From positions 186,001-250,000 of the forward strand of contig NZ_JAMBPP010000008.1 in NCBI RefSeq assembly GCF_023369855.1: a DNA stretch of 64,000 bases, in the 5' to 3' direction. Numbering within the stretch: position 1 is the first letter of the stretch; every line of letters starts with the position of its first letter. This stretch comes from Actinotalea alkalitolerans. Its GTDB lineage: Bacteria > Actinomycetota > Actinomycetes > Actinomycetales > Cellulomonadaceae. Under the pieces are notes generated by a model, which worked only from the letters and a program-made list of their open reading frames with translations, was not told the DNA's origin and ran no database searches. This document shows positions 26,391 to 34,077 of this stretch, piece after piece. The translations under genes and the position numbers were made by a program.

Positions 26391-26441
26391 CGCGTCAGGC
26401 ATCCGGACAACGCGTCAGGCAGGATCGAAGCCGCGTCAGGC
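26391..26441. repeat. Three iteron-like direct repeats upstream of the relaxase gene
   Basis: CGCGTCAGGC occurs at 26391-26400, 26411-26420 and 26432-26441, spaced 20 and 21 bases, i.e. two helical turns and so on one DNA face. The array lies in the 246-bp gap between the divergent relaxase and XRE-type genes. It could be relaxosome binding sites near oriT, an origin-type iteron array or an operator. Confidence 0.6.
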
Positions 26442-26470
26442 GCCGATCTCACCTCGCGCCCCTGCAGGGC

Positions 26471-26486
26471 ATATCGGTACCGGTAT
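26471..26486. promoter_or_regulatory. Near-palindromic operator/promoter of the XRE-nucleotidyltransferase gene
   Basis: ATATCGGTACCGGTAT is palindromic except for one base pair on each side and contains the perfect core CGGTACCG. A -10-like TATGGT at 26484-26489 overlaps its edge and ends six bases before the GTG start. No Shine-Dalgarno precedes that start, so transcription may be leaderless and controlled by protein binding here. Confidence 0.55.
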
Positions 26487-26495
26487 GGTGCTCGC

Positions 26496-27005
26496 GTGGA
26501 CGCCGCGACACTGATCCGCTCGACCCGCCAACGTGCCGGGTTGTCGCAGGCCGCCCTGGCCCAGCGCGCCGGCACCTCACAGCCGGCGGTCTCTCGCTAC
26601 GAGGCGGGCGCCGCGTCACCCTCTGTGGCGACCTTGGACCGGCTGCTCGCGGTGATGGGGGCCCGGCTCGAGCTGGCCGTCACGGACGCACCACGGCACC
26701 TGGACGTGCGGACCGCGCGGATGACCAAGCTCCGGGCGAACCGTGACCAGATCCTCAAGATCGCCCAGCGCCACGGCGCCAGCAACGTGCGGGTCTTCGG
26801 TTCCGTCGCCCGGGGCCAGGACCGGCCCGACTCGGACATCGACCTGCTGGTCGACCTCGACGTGCGCACCCACGGCCTGCTGCCCCTCGCCGCGATCGCC
26901 GACGAACTCAGCGCCCTGCTCGGCGAACGGGTCGACGTCGCACCCGCAGACGCCCTCGCCCCGCACGTGGCGGCCTCCGCGCTGACCGAGGCGGTCCCGC
27001 TGTGA
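26496..27005 (+). CDS. XRE-family HTH fused to a minimal nucleotidyltransferase (MNT antitoxin)
   Basis: The 169-residue protein joins two domains. An N-terminal XRE helix-turn-helix reads RSTRQRAGLSQAALAQRAGT followed by QPAVSRYEAG. The C-terminal minimal nucleotidyltransferase has the signature VRVFGSVARGQDRPDSDIDL. MNT proteins act as antitoxins to HEPN toxins, in studied cases by adding nucleotides to the toxin; the fused HTH would give autoregulation. GTG 26496 is chosen because the HTH begins immediately after it and the promoter-like palindrome ends ten bases before. It overlaps the next gene by GTGA. The catalytic GS...D-x-D residues are intact although the toxin gene is broken. Confidence 0.85.
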   Translation: MDAATLIRSTRQRAGLSQAALAQRAGTSQPAVSRYEAGAASPSVATLDRLLAVMGARLELAVTDAPRHLDVRTARMTKLRANRDQILKIAQRHGASNVRVFGSVARGQDRPDSDIDLLVDLDVRTHGLLPLAAIADELSALLGERVDVAPADALAPHVAASALTEAVPL

Positions 27006-27304
27006 GCCGGGGTGACAGCGAGCGACTGCGCGACAATCTCAGAGCCATCGAGGCGATCGACCGGGCCCAGGCCGCGGGATAACGCCTGTCCAGCGATCCC
27101 GACGCGACCGCCGTCGTGCTCGCCGCGTTCCAGTTCCACGTGTTCACGACCGGCGCCCGCATGCGCGACCTGATCGGCCACCACTACTACAAGCTCGACG
27201 CCCAGATCGTCCACGCCACCATCGGCCAGGCCCTCGAGCGCCTACGCGACGCCTGCCACGCACTCCTGACTGACCTCGACGCCGACGACCACCCCGCACC
27301 CTGA
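27002..27304 (+). pseudogene. HEPN toxin gene (DUF86-like) disrupted by an in-frame TAA
   Basis: A GTG overlapping the antitoxin stop starts a frame that reads DSERLRDNLRAIEAIDRAQA and then hits TAA at 27080-27082. The same frame continues to 27304 with ARMRDLIGHHYYKLDAQIVH, which carries the HEPN R-x4-H motif RDLIGH. Compared with intact DUF86 proteins, the segment normally between the first helices and the RD(L/I)xxHHY motif is much shorter, suggesting a deletion as well. The full-length toxin therefore should not be made. A downstream restart could give a short peptide, but that is unlikely to fold as the four-helix toxin. Confidence 0.8.
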
Positions 27305-27489
27305 ACCGCACCTGAGCTGCAGCAGCGACCTCCGCTCGGCGCTCATGCCAAGGCTCTGACCACGCGAATACTCGTCTTGCACTCCGTGCGAACAGCGCCG
27401 GGTGGGGCGCAGTGTCGGATGCCCGGGGCGCCAGGGCCAGGAGTGGCTCAACCCTCCTGACGGCAGGGAACACCGCGTGCGCCGCATGG

Positions 27490-30400
27490 CTAGTGGCCGC
27501 GGCGACGCTCTGATCGTTCGATCGCGTCGATGGCCGACGACAACTCATCCACGGCCACGATTGCCACTGGTGAATCGCTCAGGTAGCTGCCCAGCAGTGG
27601 CGCGTTCGTCACGACCAATGGGACGACCCGGCGGCCGGGCGTGTGCGCGAGACCTAGCGCGTCCTCCACTTCCCGCAAGTGTGCCGAGACCTGGGCGACC
27701 CGACGCGAGAGGCGCTCTGTGGCCGCCTTGGGTCCTGTCGAGAGGGAAGCGACCTCTCGAACCAGTTCGCTCGGCGTACGCGCCGTCTCAAGGTCTTTCG
27801 CCTCGATTGCGACCAGCACTCCAGCCGGTGTCGCCACAAGAACGTCGATGTCGCCTAGGTCCTCACCTTCTACGTCCTTGAGGTTCAGCGTTCCGGCCCT
27901 GGTGAAGCCTCGACGAACGGCGAGCATGCCGAGCGTCCGCGAATCGGCCTCGATGCGGCGTTCGAACGCCGAACCCTTTCGATCTCGCTGAGCGGCTAGC
28001 GCGCTCCGCATCGCCTTCGAATTCGCCCTGAGCCTTCCGGCCAGGTGCCGGTCCAGCCAACGGCGTGGTGCAAGCCAGAGGCTGCGGTGCCCGAACAAGA
28101 CTCGAGTGTCTCCGGACGCCTCGTCGGCCACACGGATCACTGGCCGCACCAGAAGGGAGCGGTCCCGGTTGAACCTCCACGGGTACACGTCCGCCACCCC
28201 CGCCCAGTAGTCGGTCATCGGCCCGAGCGTGAGGGCCGCGAGTATCTTCCACGCGACGTCTTCACTCAAGCCGGACGACGTCGTCAGGGCGAGCAGCACC
28301 TCGGATTCGGTGAGGTCGCCGACGTCGTCTTGCCCGCGATCGCGGGAAGCGTCGATCACAGCCCCACACGCCGCAACAAGTTGCGTGTACGTGAAGCCGT
28401 ACTCGGCCATGGCGAGCGGGTCGAGCGCACCAAGGGGACCTTCGGAGGAAGAGGGTGCGTTCGATGGCAGGTCCGCATCCGGAACGGACTCGATGGTGTC
28501 CGTGGCTGCCGCAACGGCCGACGCCTCGGCGACCGTCTGGGCCGTGAGGCGCTCGACGAACTCGGCCGTCGCCTTGGTGTACGCCTCCTGCTCGCGCGAG
28601 ATGCCCAGTCGACCCGACGGAAGAATGCTGATCTCGTGGTCTGCGAGTCCTCCGTGCAGGGTGTCGGAGAGCATCCCCTTGTTCACTATTTCAGCGGCTA
28701 GCGCCATCAGTAGGTCGTAGCGCTCGTGCGTCAGTGCGTTCGAACCCCTCGCGGGCTCGGCGGACAGGCGCTCGATGAGGAAGCGGAGCGCGATGCTCGA
28801 GGTCGTAGCGCCTCGTCGCTGACGCTTGATCCGCTGGACGTCGCTCGCGGCGTCACCGAAGCACGCGATGCGAACCGGCAAGCGCCTCTCGTCGGCCGCG
28901 ACTTCATGGAGGAGCGCCTCGTGCAACTCGGCAAGCTCGCGAAGTGCAGCCGTTCCGTCGAGGTCATCGAGTTCTCTCTCCAACCAGGCTCTCAGGAAGG
29001 CCGTGACATGGTCGTTCAGGAACGCAGTGCGTTCCGCGTCGGGCACGGTCCCCTCGTGGAACCCTGCAGCCACAAGGTGGCCACCGAGGCCGTCGAGAAC
29101 GATGGCGATAGCCGCGTCGTTGACCCGGCGTGCGGGTGGAAGATGCCCAGGCCAGAGCAGGAGGTCGTCGTCCGCGCGAACGATCTGCGTCATGATCTTC
29201 TGCCCGGGGGGACAGACGCGGTCGCGCAGTGCGCTGCGGCGATTCTCCGGCCACTCGGGTTCCCGTGAGCCAAGAGTCACCAGCCCGGCGATGAGTTCGG
29301 CGACGAGTTGTCGATCGACCTCATTGGGGGCAGCGTCCGGGGGAGTTGCCCAGGGTGCGTGGCTGGCGAGTGTGAAGCCGACGGTGGGAGCGCTGCGCAC
29401 TGGAGGTTCAGGATCCGCCGTCGCCCCCTCGCACCACACCCAGGCAAGCGCTCCGGCGTCGCGGCCTTCGACGGGACCCGCGCGGTCGCGTTGCGAGCGG
29501 ATTTGCAGGGTGACGAGCAGCTCGGTGACGCCAGCGTCGACCTCGAGAAGCGACGGCTCTGCGCTGTGGAGTTGCCAGAGCCAGTACACGATGGACTCCG
29601 GGAGAGTGCGCTCTGGCTGGCCTTCGCTGTCGGCCCCGGGCTGGAGGAGCCCACGGGCCCAGACGGTCGTGTCGCCCAGCCTTGCGAAGCAGACCGTCCG
29701 GTCGCCGAAGAAGCCGCGAACAGGACTCGCGTCTCCGTGCAGCGCGAGCGATCTGGCGAGTCCAGGCCCATACGGGGCGAAGGCTGGCCCGGCCGCACGG
29801 GCCGCCTCATCTCGTAGGTTCTGCCCGTAGCCGGGGGTCACGCTCAGAACACTTGGCGGTGGATCGTCCGAGAGATAGAAGCTGTCGTGTGAGTCTCGGA
29901 ACAGCGCGTACGTGTCCACCTCGGAGAACGAGAGGATCCTGGTGGTTTCGCCTAGCCTGGCGCGCGCTTGAGCGAAGTACCAGAGCGTCAACCGGTCGGT
30001 TCCTGGTGCGGTGAATATCGTGCGAAGACCGTCCACGGTCAAGAATATCGTCGGGCTTGCCGAGAATTCACCGAGGTACATGTCGTCACGACCGACGCCT
30101 TGGCGCAGGTCGATGACGAGGACCCGGCTTGGTTCATGATCAAGAGGTTGCGTGTCGACACAGGTATGTGTTGCCGCGCCCCAGACGGATGTCACGTCGT
30201 ACTCGTCCAGGGTGTCGACTGACACCCTGAGGTCGAGCAGCTTGTCGCCGTCAAGTGGCGCCGTCATGCGCGTGAATCCGAGCACGTCCGTCGGCTCTAC
30301 CGGCCGAAGGGGTTCGTCCAGCATCGCAGTGAACAGGAACTCGACGTCCTCGACGACTGTAGCCATCAGTGCTTGCACCAACTGCTCGGCGCAGTCGTGT

Positions 30401-31281
30401 TGGTGGGCGGCGACGATGATGAAGTGTCGCAGCGCGGTCGCCAGCTCGGTCGGACTGGCAACCACGATCCCCAGATGCGTGTCGACGAGTGGCCGCACTA
30501 GGAGACTGCTGTCGGAGTCCATTCCAGGGACTGCGGGGTAGTCCGCCGCGCCGAGGAGGCCCTGTGGGCTGCGCGGAGCCGCAGGGTCGCTCGAGTCGTG
30601 CAAGGCCGATCGACTCGGGGTGAGTTCCCCGTGCTTCCAGAGCAGGGTGTCGGCCAAGAACCGTGCTTCCAGGGCGCCGCGACCCACGAAGAGTTCTTCC
30701 GGTGCAAAGACAACGCGGTCGGAGAGGCCCGCGAGCCGCGTGGCGCTGGGAACGGTGACCTTGCGAGTGAGGTCGGGCGCCCGCTCATCGGTCCTGCGTT
30801 CGAACCGTCGCGCGAGTAGGTCGCTGAGTCCGAGCAGAAACGTGGTCACCGACTGAACCTGAGTGTAGAAGCGCGGCGGAAATGCATCGGGTGGCTGGCC
30901 GAAGACCGCTCGAATAAGGCGCTCTGCGATGTCGGCGGAGCCCGTCGCTTGACCTTCCACCACGATGAATCGTCGAACGGGGGCATTCACCTCGACGACG
31001 GGGAAGCCTTCGAACTGATCGAGTGCGCTCAACATCGCTGGGCCCCCGATCTCGTCTGCCGCGAGAAGTCGCCTAATCGCCGACGTGGAGAGGGGTCTAC
31101 CCGCCTGGGTCGCCAGCGAAGCGGCTTTGAGCGACAGGGTCTGCAGCAGGAGCAGTTCGTTCACATTTCTGAGGTCAAGCTGCAGCGCGGCACTGACTGC
31201 AAGCACCCTCGCGGTGTCCACGTCGCGCAGCAGAGACTCAATCACTTTGCGAACATAGCTGACCCATCCGACATTGGGCAC
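27490..31281 (-). CDS. Very large protein with C-terminal PD-(D/E)xK nuclease-like domain
   Basis: The protein of about 1263 residues is not recognised as a whole. The last 200 residues look like a restriction-endonuclease fold: GSAFERRIEADSRTLGMLAV, then LGDIDVLVATPAGVLVAIEAK, giving the D...E-x-K signature, followed by helices and a VVPLVVTNAPLLGSYL strand. The remaining 1000 residues are mixed alpha/beta with no P-loop or transmembrane segment visible. The N-terminus (YVRKVIESLLRDVDTARVLA) is helical. The open frame continues to 31527, but that would run through the promoter and start of the divergent gene, so GTG 31281 is preferred; its ribosome-binding site is weak. Its place on a mobile element between toxin-antitoxin and HEPN genes suggests defence (inference). 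Confidence 0.65.
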   Translation of the reverse strand: MPNVGWVSYVRKVIESLLRDVDTARVLAVSAALQLDLRNVNELLLLQTLSLKAASLATQAGRPLSTSAIRRLLAADEIGGPAMLSALDQFEGFPVVEVNAPVRRFIVVEGQATGSADIAERLIRAVFGQPPDAFPPRFYTQVQSVTTFLLGLSDLLARRFERRTDERAPDLTRKVTVPSATRLAGLSDRVVFAPEELFVGRGALEARFLADTLLWKHGELTPSRSALHDSSDPAAPRSPQGLLGAADYPAVPGMDSDSSLLVRPLVDTHLGIVVASPTELATALRHFIIVAAHQHDCAEQLVQALMATVVEDVEFLFTAMLDEPLRPVEPTDVLGFTRMTAPLDGDKLLDLRVSVDTLDEYDVTSVWGAATHTCVDTQPLDHEPSRVLVIDLRQGVGRDDMYLGEFSASPTIFLTVDGLRTIFTAPGTDRLTLWYFAQARARLGETTRILSFSEVDTYALFRDSHDSFYLSDDPPPSVLSVTPGYGQNLRDEAARAAGPAFAPYGPGLARSLALHGDASPVRGFFGDRTVCFARLGDTTVWARGLLQPGADSEGQPERTLPESIVYWLWQLHSAEPSLLEVDAGVTELLVTLQIRSQRDRAGPVEGRDAGALAWVWCEGATADPEPPVRSAPTVGFTLASHAPWATPPDAAPNEVDRQLVAELIAGLVTLGSREPEWPENRRSALRDRVCPPGQKIMTQIVRADDDLLLWPGHLPPARRVNDAAIAIVLDGLGGHLVAAGFHEGTVPDAERTAFLNDHVTAFLRAWLERELDDLDGTAALRELAELHEALLHEVAADERRLPVRIACFGDAASDVQRIKRQRRGATTSSIALRFLIERLSAEPARGSNALTHERYDLLMALAAEIVNKGMLSDTLHGGLADHEISILPSGRLGISREQEAYTKATAEFVERLTAQTVAEASAVAAATDTIESVPDADLPSNAPSSSEGPLGALDPLAMAEYGFTYTQLVAACGAVIDASRDRGQDDVGDLTESEVLLALTTSSGLSEDVAWKILAALTLGPMTDYWAGVADVYPWRFNRDRSLLVRPVIRVADEASGDTRVLFGHRSLWLAPRRWLDRHLAGRLRANSKAMRSALAAQRDRKGSAFERRIEADSRTLGMLAVRRGFTRAGTLNLKDVEGEDLGDIDVLVATPAGVLVAIEAKDLETARTPSELVREVASLSTGPKAATERLSRRVAQVSAHLREVEDALGLAHTPGRRVVPLVVTNAPLLGSYLSDSPVAIVAVDELSSAIDAIERSERRRGH

Positions 31282-31410
31282 GTGGCTCAGCGCCGATGGG
31301 TCTTGGTGCCCGCGCTCGGAGCAGTGCCACGTCGGCCACGCGTTCGGCGACCTAGCCGGCTGACCACGGTTTGCCAGCGATCCCCGTGCCCCGCGGGCGC
31401 CAAGCCCGAC

Positions 31411-31416
31411 TACCGT
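31411..31416 (+). promoter_or_regulatory. -10-like box for a leaderless HEPN gene
   Basis: TACCGT is followed after seven bases by the ATG at 31424, with no Shine-Dalgarno. The same arrangement precedes several other genes in this window. Confidence 0.45.
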
Positions 31417-31423
31417 GCCGAAC

Positions 31424-32509
31424 ATGCCTGACGACGACAGACCCACGCCGCTCGACGAGACCGAGCCATGGCTTGTCGGCGGAGACGGGGACGCTGTGCG
31501 GACCGCGGCCCGTCTCGGTGTACCCACGGCCTCGCTGGCCCTCTACGCACGCTGGTGGCAGCTTGAGGCGTGGCTCCGAGAACTGGTGTACGTCGAGCTC
31601 CGCGCTCTCCATGGTCGCGAGTGGGGCGACGTGGTGCGAGCGGCGTCAGGCCGCCAGTCCGCTGACGCGAGCTACACCCACATGCAGGGCGCGGACAACA
31701 AGAACCCGTTGGCGTACCTGGACTACTCGCAGATCGTGAGCCTGATCGATGGGCACTGGGACACGTTCGAGTACGCACTGCTGACCAAGAAGGCGTGGGA
31801 CGGGCGGCAGGAGGAGCTCAAACGGATCCGTCATCGGATCGGGCACATGCGCCGGCCACACTTGGACGACCTCGGGCGGCTCGAGCAGACGCTCAGGGAC
31901 CTCGAGCGTGGAACGTTCATCGCTCTTGCGTCGTACAACGACGACCATGTGCCCGATCCCGACGACCACGATGACGCGGTCACTCGTGGATGGGTGCAAG
32001 CCGAGCATGACGACGCCCAACGTCTGATCATCCACGCGCGCAGACAGTACGAAACCCGGCTAGTCGTCCGGTCATCGGCCAGACCATGGGTACCCGCTGG
32101 CGAGCGTTCGGGTCACGGAGCCGGTCGCTTGTGGCACGCCGATTTCTACGTCAGCGGGCGGAGCGTCGAGGCGGATCGTCTCTGGTACGACACGGATCTC
32201 AACTCGATCCGTGAACTGATCGTCCACTTCCGGTGCGATGGCCCGCACCACGTCGGGTTCACCTTCAGCGGCGCCGACGACGACGTGGCCGTGGCTGATG
32301 CGATCGGCACGGCGTTCGACGCAGTGCTCGAGCACGCTCCTCTCTGGAGCGCTCACCTCGGCGACGACGTTGACGAGTGGCGCGGAGCCTTAAGGAACAT
32401 CGACTTCCGACTGCTGGTCGACTCAGCCTGGATGATCGTCGACAGCGCAACCCTGCCGATCACGAGCTTTGGCTCCGGCGGCGCCGTCCGCAGCAACCCG
32501 GGGTGGTGA
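31424..32509 (+). CDS. HEPN-domain (Swt1/abortive-infection type) protein
   Basis: The 361-residue protein has an N-terminal helical domain with YARWWQLEAWLRELVYVELR, then a central helix pair around SLIDGHWDTFEYAL and RIRHRIGHMRRPHLDDLGRL, where RHRIGH fits the HEPN R-x4-H motif and the spacing resembles Swt1-type HEPN domains. The C-terminal half (RLWHADFYVSGRSVEADRLW, VHFRCDGPHHVGFTFSG) is beta-rich and unrecognised. It is divergent from the 1263-residue nuclease-like gene, with a 142-bp gap. TACCGT at 31411-31416 ends seven bases before the ATG, so it may be leaderless. A frame start nine bases upstream (31415) is possible. Confidence 0.7.
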   Translation: MPDDDRPTPLDETEPWLVGGDGDAVRTAARLGVPTASLALYARWWQLEAWLRELVYVELRALHGREWGDVVRAASGRQSADASYTHMQGADNKNPLAYLDYSQIVSLIDGHWDTFEYALLTKKAWDGRQEELKRIRHRIGHMRRPHLDDLGRLEQTLRDLERGTFIALASYNDDHVPDPDDHDDAVTRGWVQAEHDDAQRLIIHARRQYETRLVVRSSARPWVPAGERSGHGAGRLWHADFYVSGRSVEADRLWYDTDLNSIRELIVHFRCDGPHHVGFTFSGADDDVAVADAIGTAFDAVLEHAPLWSAHLGDDVDEWRGALRNIDFRLLVDSAWMIVDSATLPITSFGSGGAVRSNPGW

Positions 32510-32545
32510 GTCCCGGCCCCACCCGGCGCAGAGTTCGAGGGGCGG

Positions 32546-33898
32546 TCATGTCCGTCCATCTGTGCCCACGATGGCGTCGAGGCGGTCTGCGATGCGGCGC
32601 TGGGCGTCGTCGGCGGCGTGCTGGTAGTGGAGGGCCGCGCGGGGTGTCGCGTGACCGGCGCGCTGCATGAGCTCGGGCAGCGTGGCGCCGGTCAGGGCGA
32701 CGAGCGTCATCGCGGAGTGGCGCAGATCATGCCAGGTGAGGTCGTCGCGGCCGATCGCGCGGCGGGCGCGGGCGAACATCGTGGTGCGACTTCCGCCGGT
32801 GAGTGGGCGGCCGGTGCTGGTGCCGAAGACCAGGGCGTCGCGGCCGGCCGGGGTGAACCGGTCCAGGTGCTCGACCAGCGCCTCAACCGCCACGGCGGGA
32901 AGGACGACGGTGCGCACGCCAGCGCGTGACTTCGTCGACGAGAACCGTCCGCCGCCCGTGCCCGGCCGCGCGAGGGACTGATCAACGCGCACGGTCCCGG
33001 CGGCCTGGTCAACGTGGCGCCGCTGGAGCGCGAACAGCTCGCCAGCACGCAGGCCGCTGAGGAACGACACGACGACAGCGGCCCGGTAACGCTCGGGCAT
33101 CGCGTCGACCAGCGCCCACAGCTCGTCCGGCGTCAGCACCCGGCGCTCTGTCCGGTGGCGGGAGTCGCGCTGGGACGCTCCCTTGATCGCGCACGGGTTC
33201 GACGGGATGAGCCCGTCGGAGACGGCCTGGGTCAGCCCGGTGTGCAGCAGCCGGTAGGCCTGGGCGGCCTCGGTGTGGCCGAGGTTGCGCCGGTCCCCGC
33301 GCGGGTCGACGACCACGCCGCCGCTCGCCTCGAGCCACGACTCGCGCAGTGCGGTCGGGATCCGTCCGGTCGACGCGACCGGGAGACCCTCTACGAGCGC
33401 CCACGCCCGGATCGCGGCGTTGACCCGCTTCGGCGTCGAGGCCGCGCGCTGCCATCGCTCGCCCGCGCGCCGGCCCGCCTCGGCCAGCACGGCGGCGTCC
33501 CACTCGCGCACAACGGCGGGCGTCACCGACGCCAGACTCTGAGCGCCCAGCCGCACCGACCGCGGCCGCGTCTCGCCGGCCACGGGCACCTCGGCGTCGA
33601 TCCACCGCTCCAGCAGCTGCCCGTACAGCGCCCGCGTGCTCGGCGCCAGGTCGCCCCGCGTCGCGATCCAGGCGCGAAACCACTCCCCGAGCGGCTGGTC
33701 GCCCAGCCGCGGGTCGTGCCAGACCCCGCGGGCCATCCGGGAGACCTCGTGCGCGAGCTCCTGGTCGGCCTCGGCCTTGGTCGGGAACGTGCCCAGGGTC
33801 CGTAGTGCGCCGTCCGGCCCGGTGTAGCGGGCCTGCCAGCGGCCGGAGGGGAGTTTGCGCACGGCGCCGGAGGCGCGGCGGTGGCGTCGGGTGGTCAT
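32546..33898 (-). CDS. int: Tyrosine-family site-specific integrase
   Basis: The 450-residue integrase has the usual actinobacterial layout: a short basic arm-binding N-terminus (MTTRRHRRASGAVRKLPSGR), a core-binding domain, and a catalytic domain with Arg in LSGLRAGELFALQ, the HxLRH box in WHDLRHSAMTL, and AGHATPRAALHYQHA with the catalytic Tyr. All catalytic residues are present. ATG 33898 has an AGAGG upstream and is chosen over the longer frame, which runs into the tRNA. The gene starts 105 bp from the attachment repeat, so this enzyme is expected to recombine at the tRNA-Gly 3' end. Confidence 0.93.
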   Translation of the reverse strand: MTTRRHRRASGAVRKLPSGRWQARYTGPDGALRTLGTFPTKAEADQELAHEVSRMARGVWHDPRLGDQPLGEWFRAWIATRGDLAPSTRALYGQLLERWIDAEVPVAGETRPRSVRLGAQSLASVTPAVVREWDAAVLAEAGRRAGERWQRAASTPKRVNAAIRAWALVEGLPVASTGRIPTALRESWLEASGGVVVDPRGDRRNLGHTEAAQAYRLLHTGLTQAVSDGLIPSNPCAIKGASQRDSRHRTERRVLTPDELWALVDAMPERYRAAVVVSFLSGLRAGELFALQRRHVDQAAGTVRVDQSLARPGTGGGRFSSTKSRAGVRTVVLPAVAVEALVEHLDRFTPAGRDALVFGTSTGRPLTGGSRTTMFARARRAIGRDDLTWHDLRHSAMTLVALTGATLPELMQRAGHATPRAALHYQHAADDAQRRIADRLDAIVGTDGRT

Positions 33899-33912
33899 GG
33901 CCGAGACCTCTT

Positions 33913-33932
33913 CCTTATGGCACGTTGTGGCA
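33913..33932. promoter_or_regulatory. Arm-type-like site at the integrase end of the element
   Basis: CCTTATGGCACGTTGTGGCA matches 16405-16424 at 19 of 20 positions. It lies between the integrase start and the attachment repeat, overlapping the integrase promoter region. Positions 71 bp and 104 bp inside the two att repeats fit integrase arm sites. Confidence 0.55.
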
Positions 33933-34002
33933 CGAGCCGACCAGAACAAGGGTCTCAGGGAGGTCCGACAGGGCCGCGATATCGCCCTGACCTGCAGTAA
34001 CA

Positions 34003-34047
34003 CTGGAGCGGGTGACGGGAATCGAACCCGCGCTATCAGCTTGGGAA
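34003..34047 (-). repeat. attR: 45-bp repeat within the intact tRNA-Gly
   Basis: This copy is part of the functional tRNA and is identical to 16257-16301. Integration replaced the 3' end of the tRNA with the element's own identical copy, keeping the gene intact. Confidence 0.9.
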
Positions 34048-34077
34048 GCTGAAGTTCTACCACTGAACTACACCCGC
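34004..34077 (-). tRNA. tRNA-Gly (anticodon CCC)
   Basis: The minus strand reads GCGGGTGTAGTTCAGTGGTA at its 5' end. The anticodon stem-loop is TCAGC-TTCCCAA-GCTGA (anticodon CCC), the T-arm contains GGTTCGATTCC, and the acceptor is completed by CACCCGC, discriminator T and an encoded CCA: 74 bases in all, with every stem pairing. It is the integration site of the neighbouring element. Confidence 0.95.

Larger units (their letters stand above)
16257..34047. mobile_element. 17.7-kb integrative mobilizable element at tRNA-Gly(CCC), carrying defence genes
   Basis: The element is bounded by the perfect 45-bp direct repeat at 16257-16301 and 34003-34047. The integrase gene starts about 100 bp from the intact tRNA, and integrase-arm-like repeats lie just inside both ends. 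Mobility genes are the integrase, an excisionase-like HTH protein and a MobF relaxase. No coupling-protein, TraB/FtsK-type or type IV secretion gene is present, so transfer would need a helper. Cargo genes are an IetAS-like pair, a NERD nuclease, an AbiEi-like protein, an XRE-nucleotidyltransferase/HEPN remnant, and a divergent pair encoding a very large PD-(D/E)xK protein and a HEPN protein. By eye the DNA is less extremely GC-rich than the chromosome right of 34.7 kb. Confidence 0.85.

Noticed and set aside
26391-26441. CRISPR array
   Set aside because: The repeats are 10 bp with about 10-bp spacers and only three copies; no cas genes are in the window. Iterons fit better.
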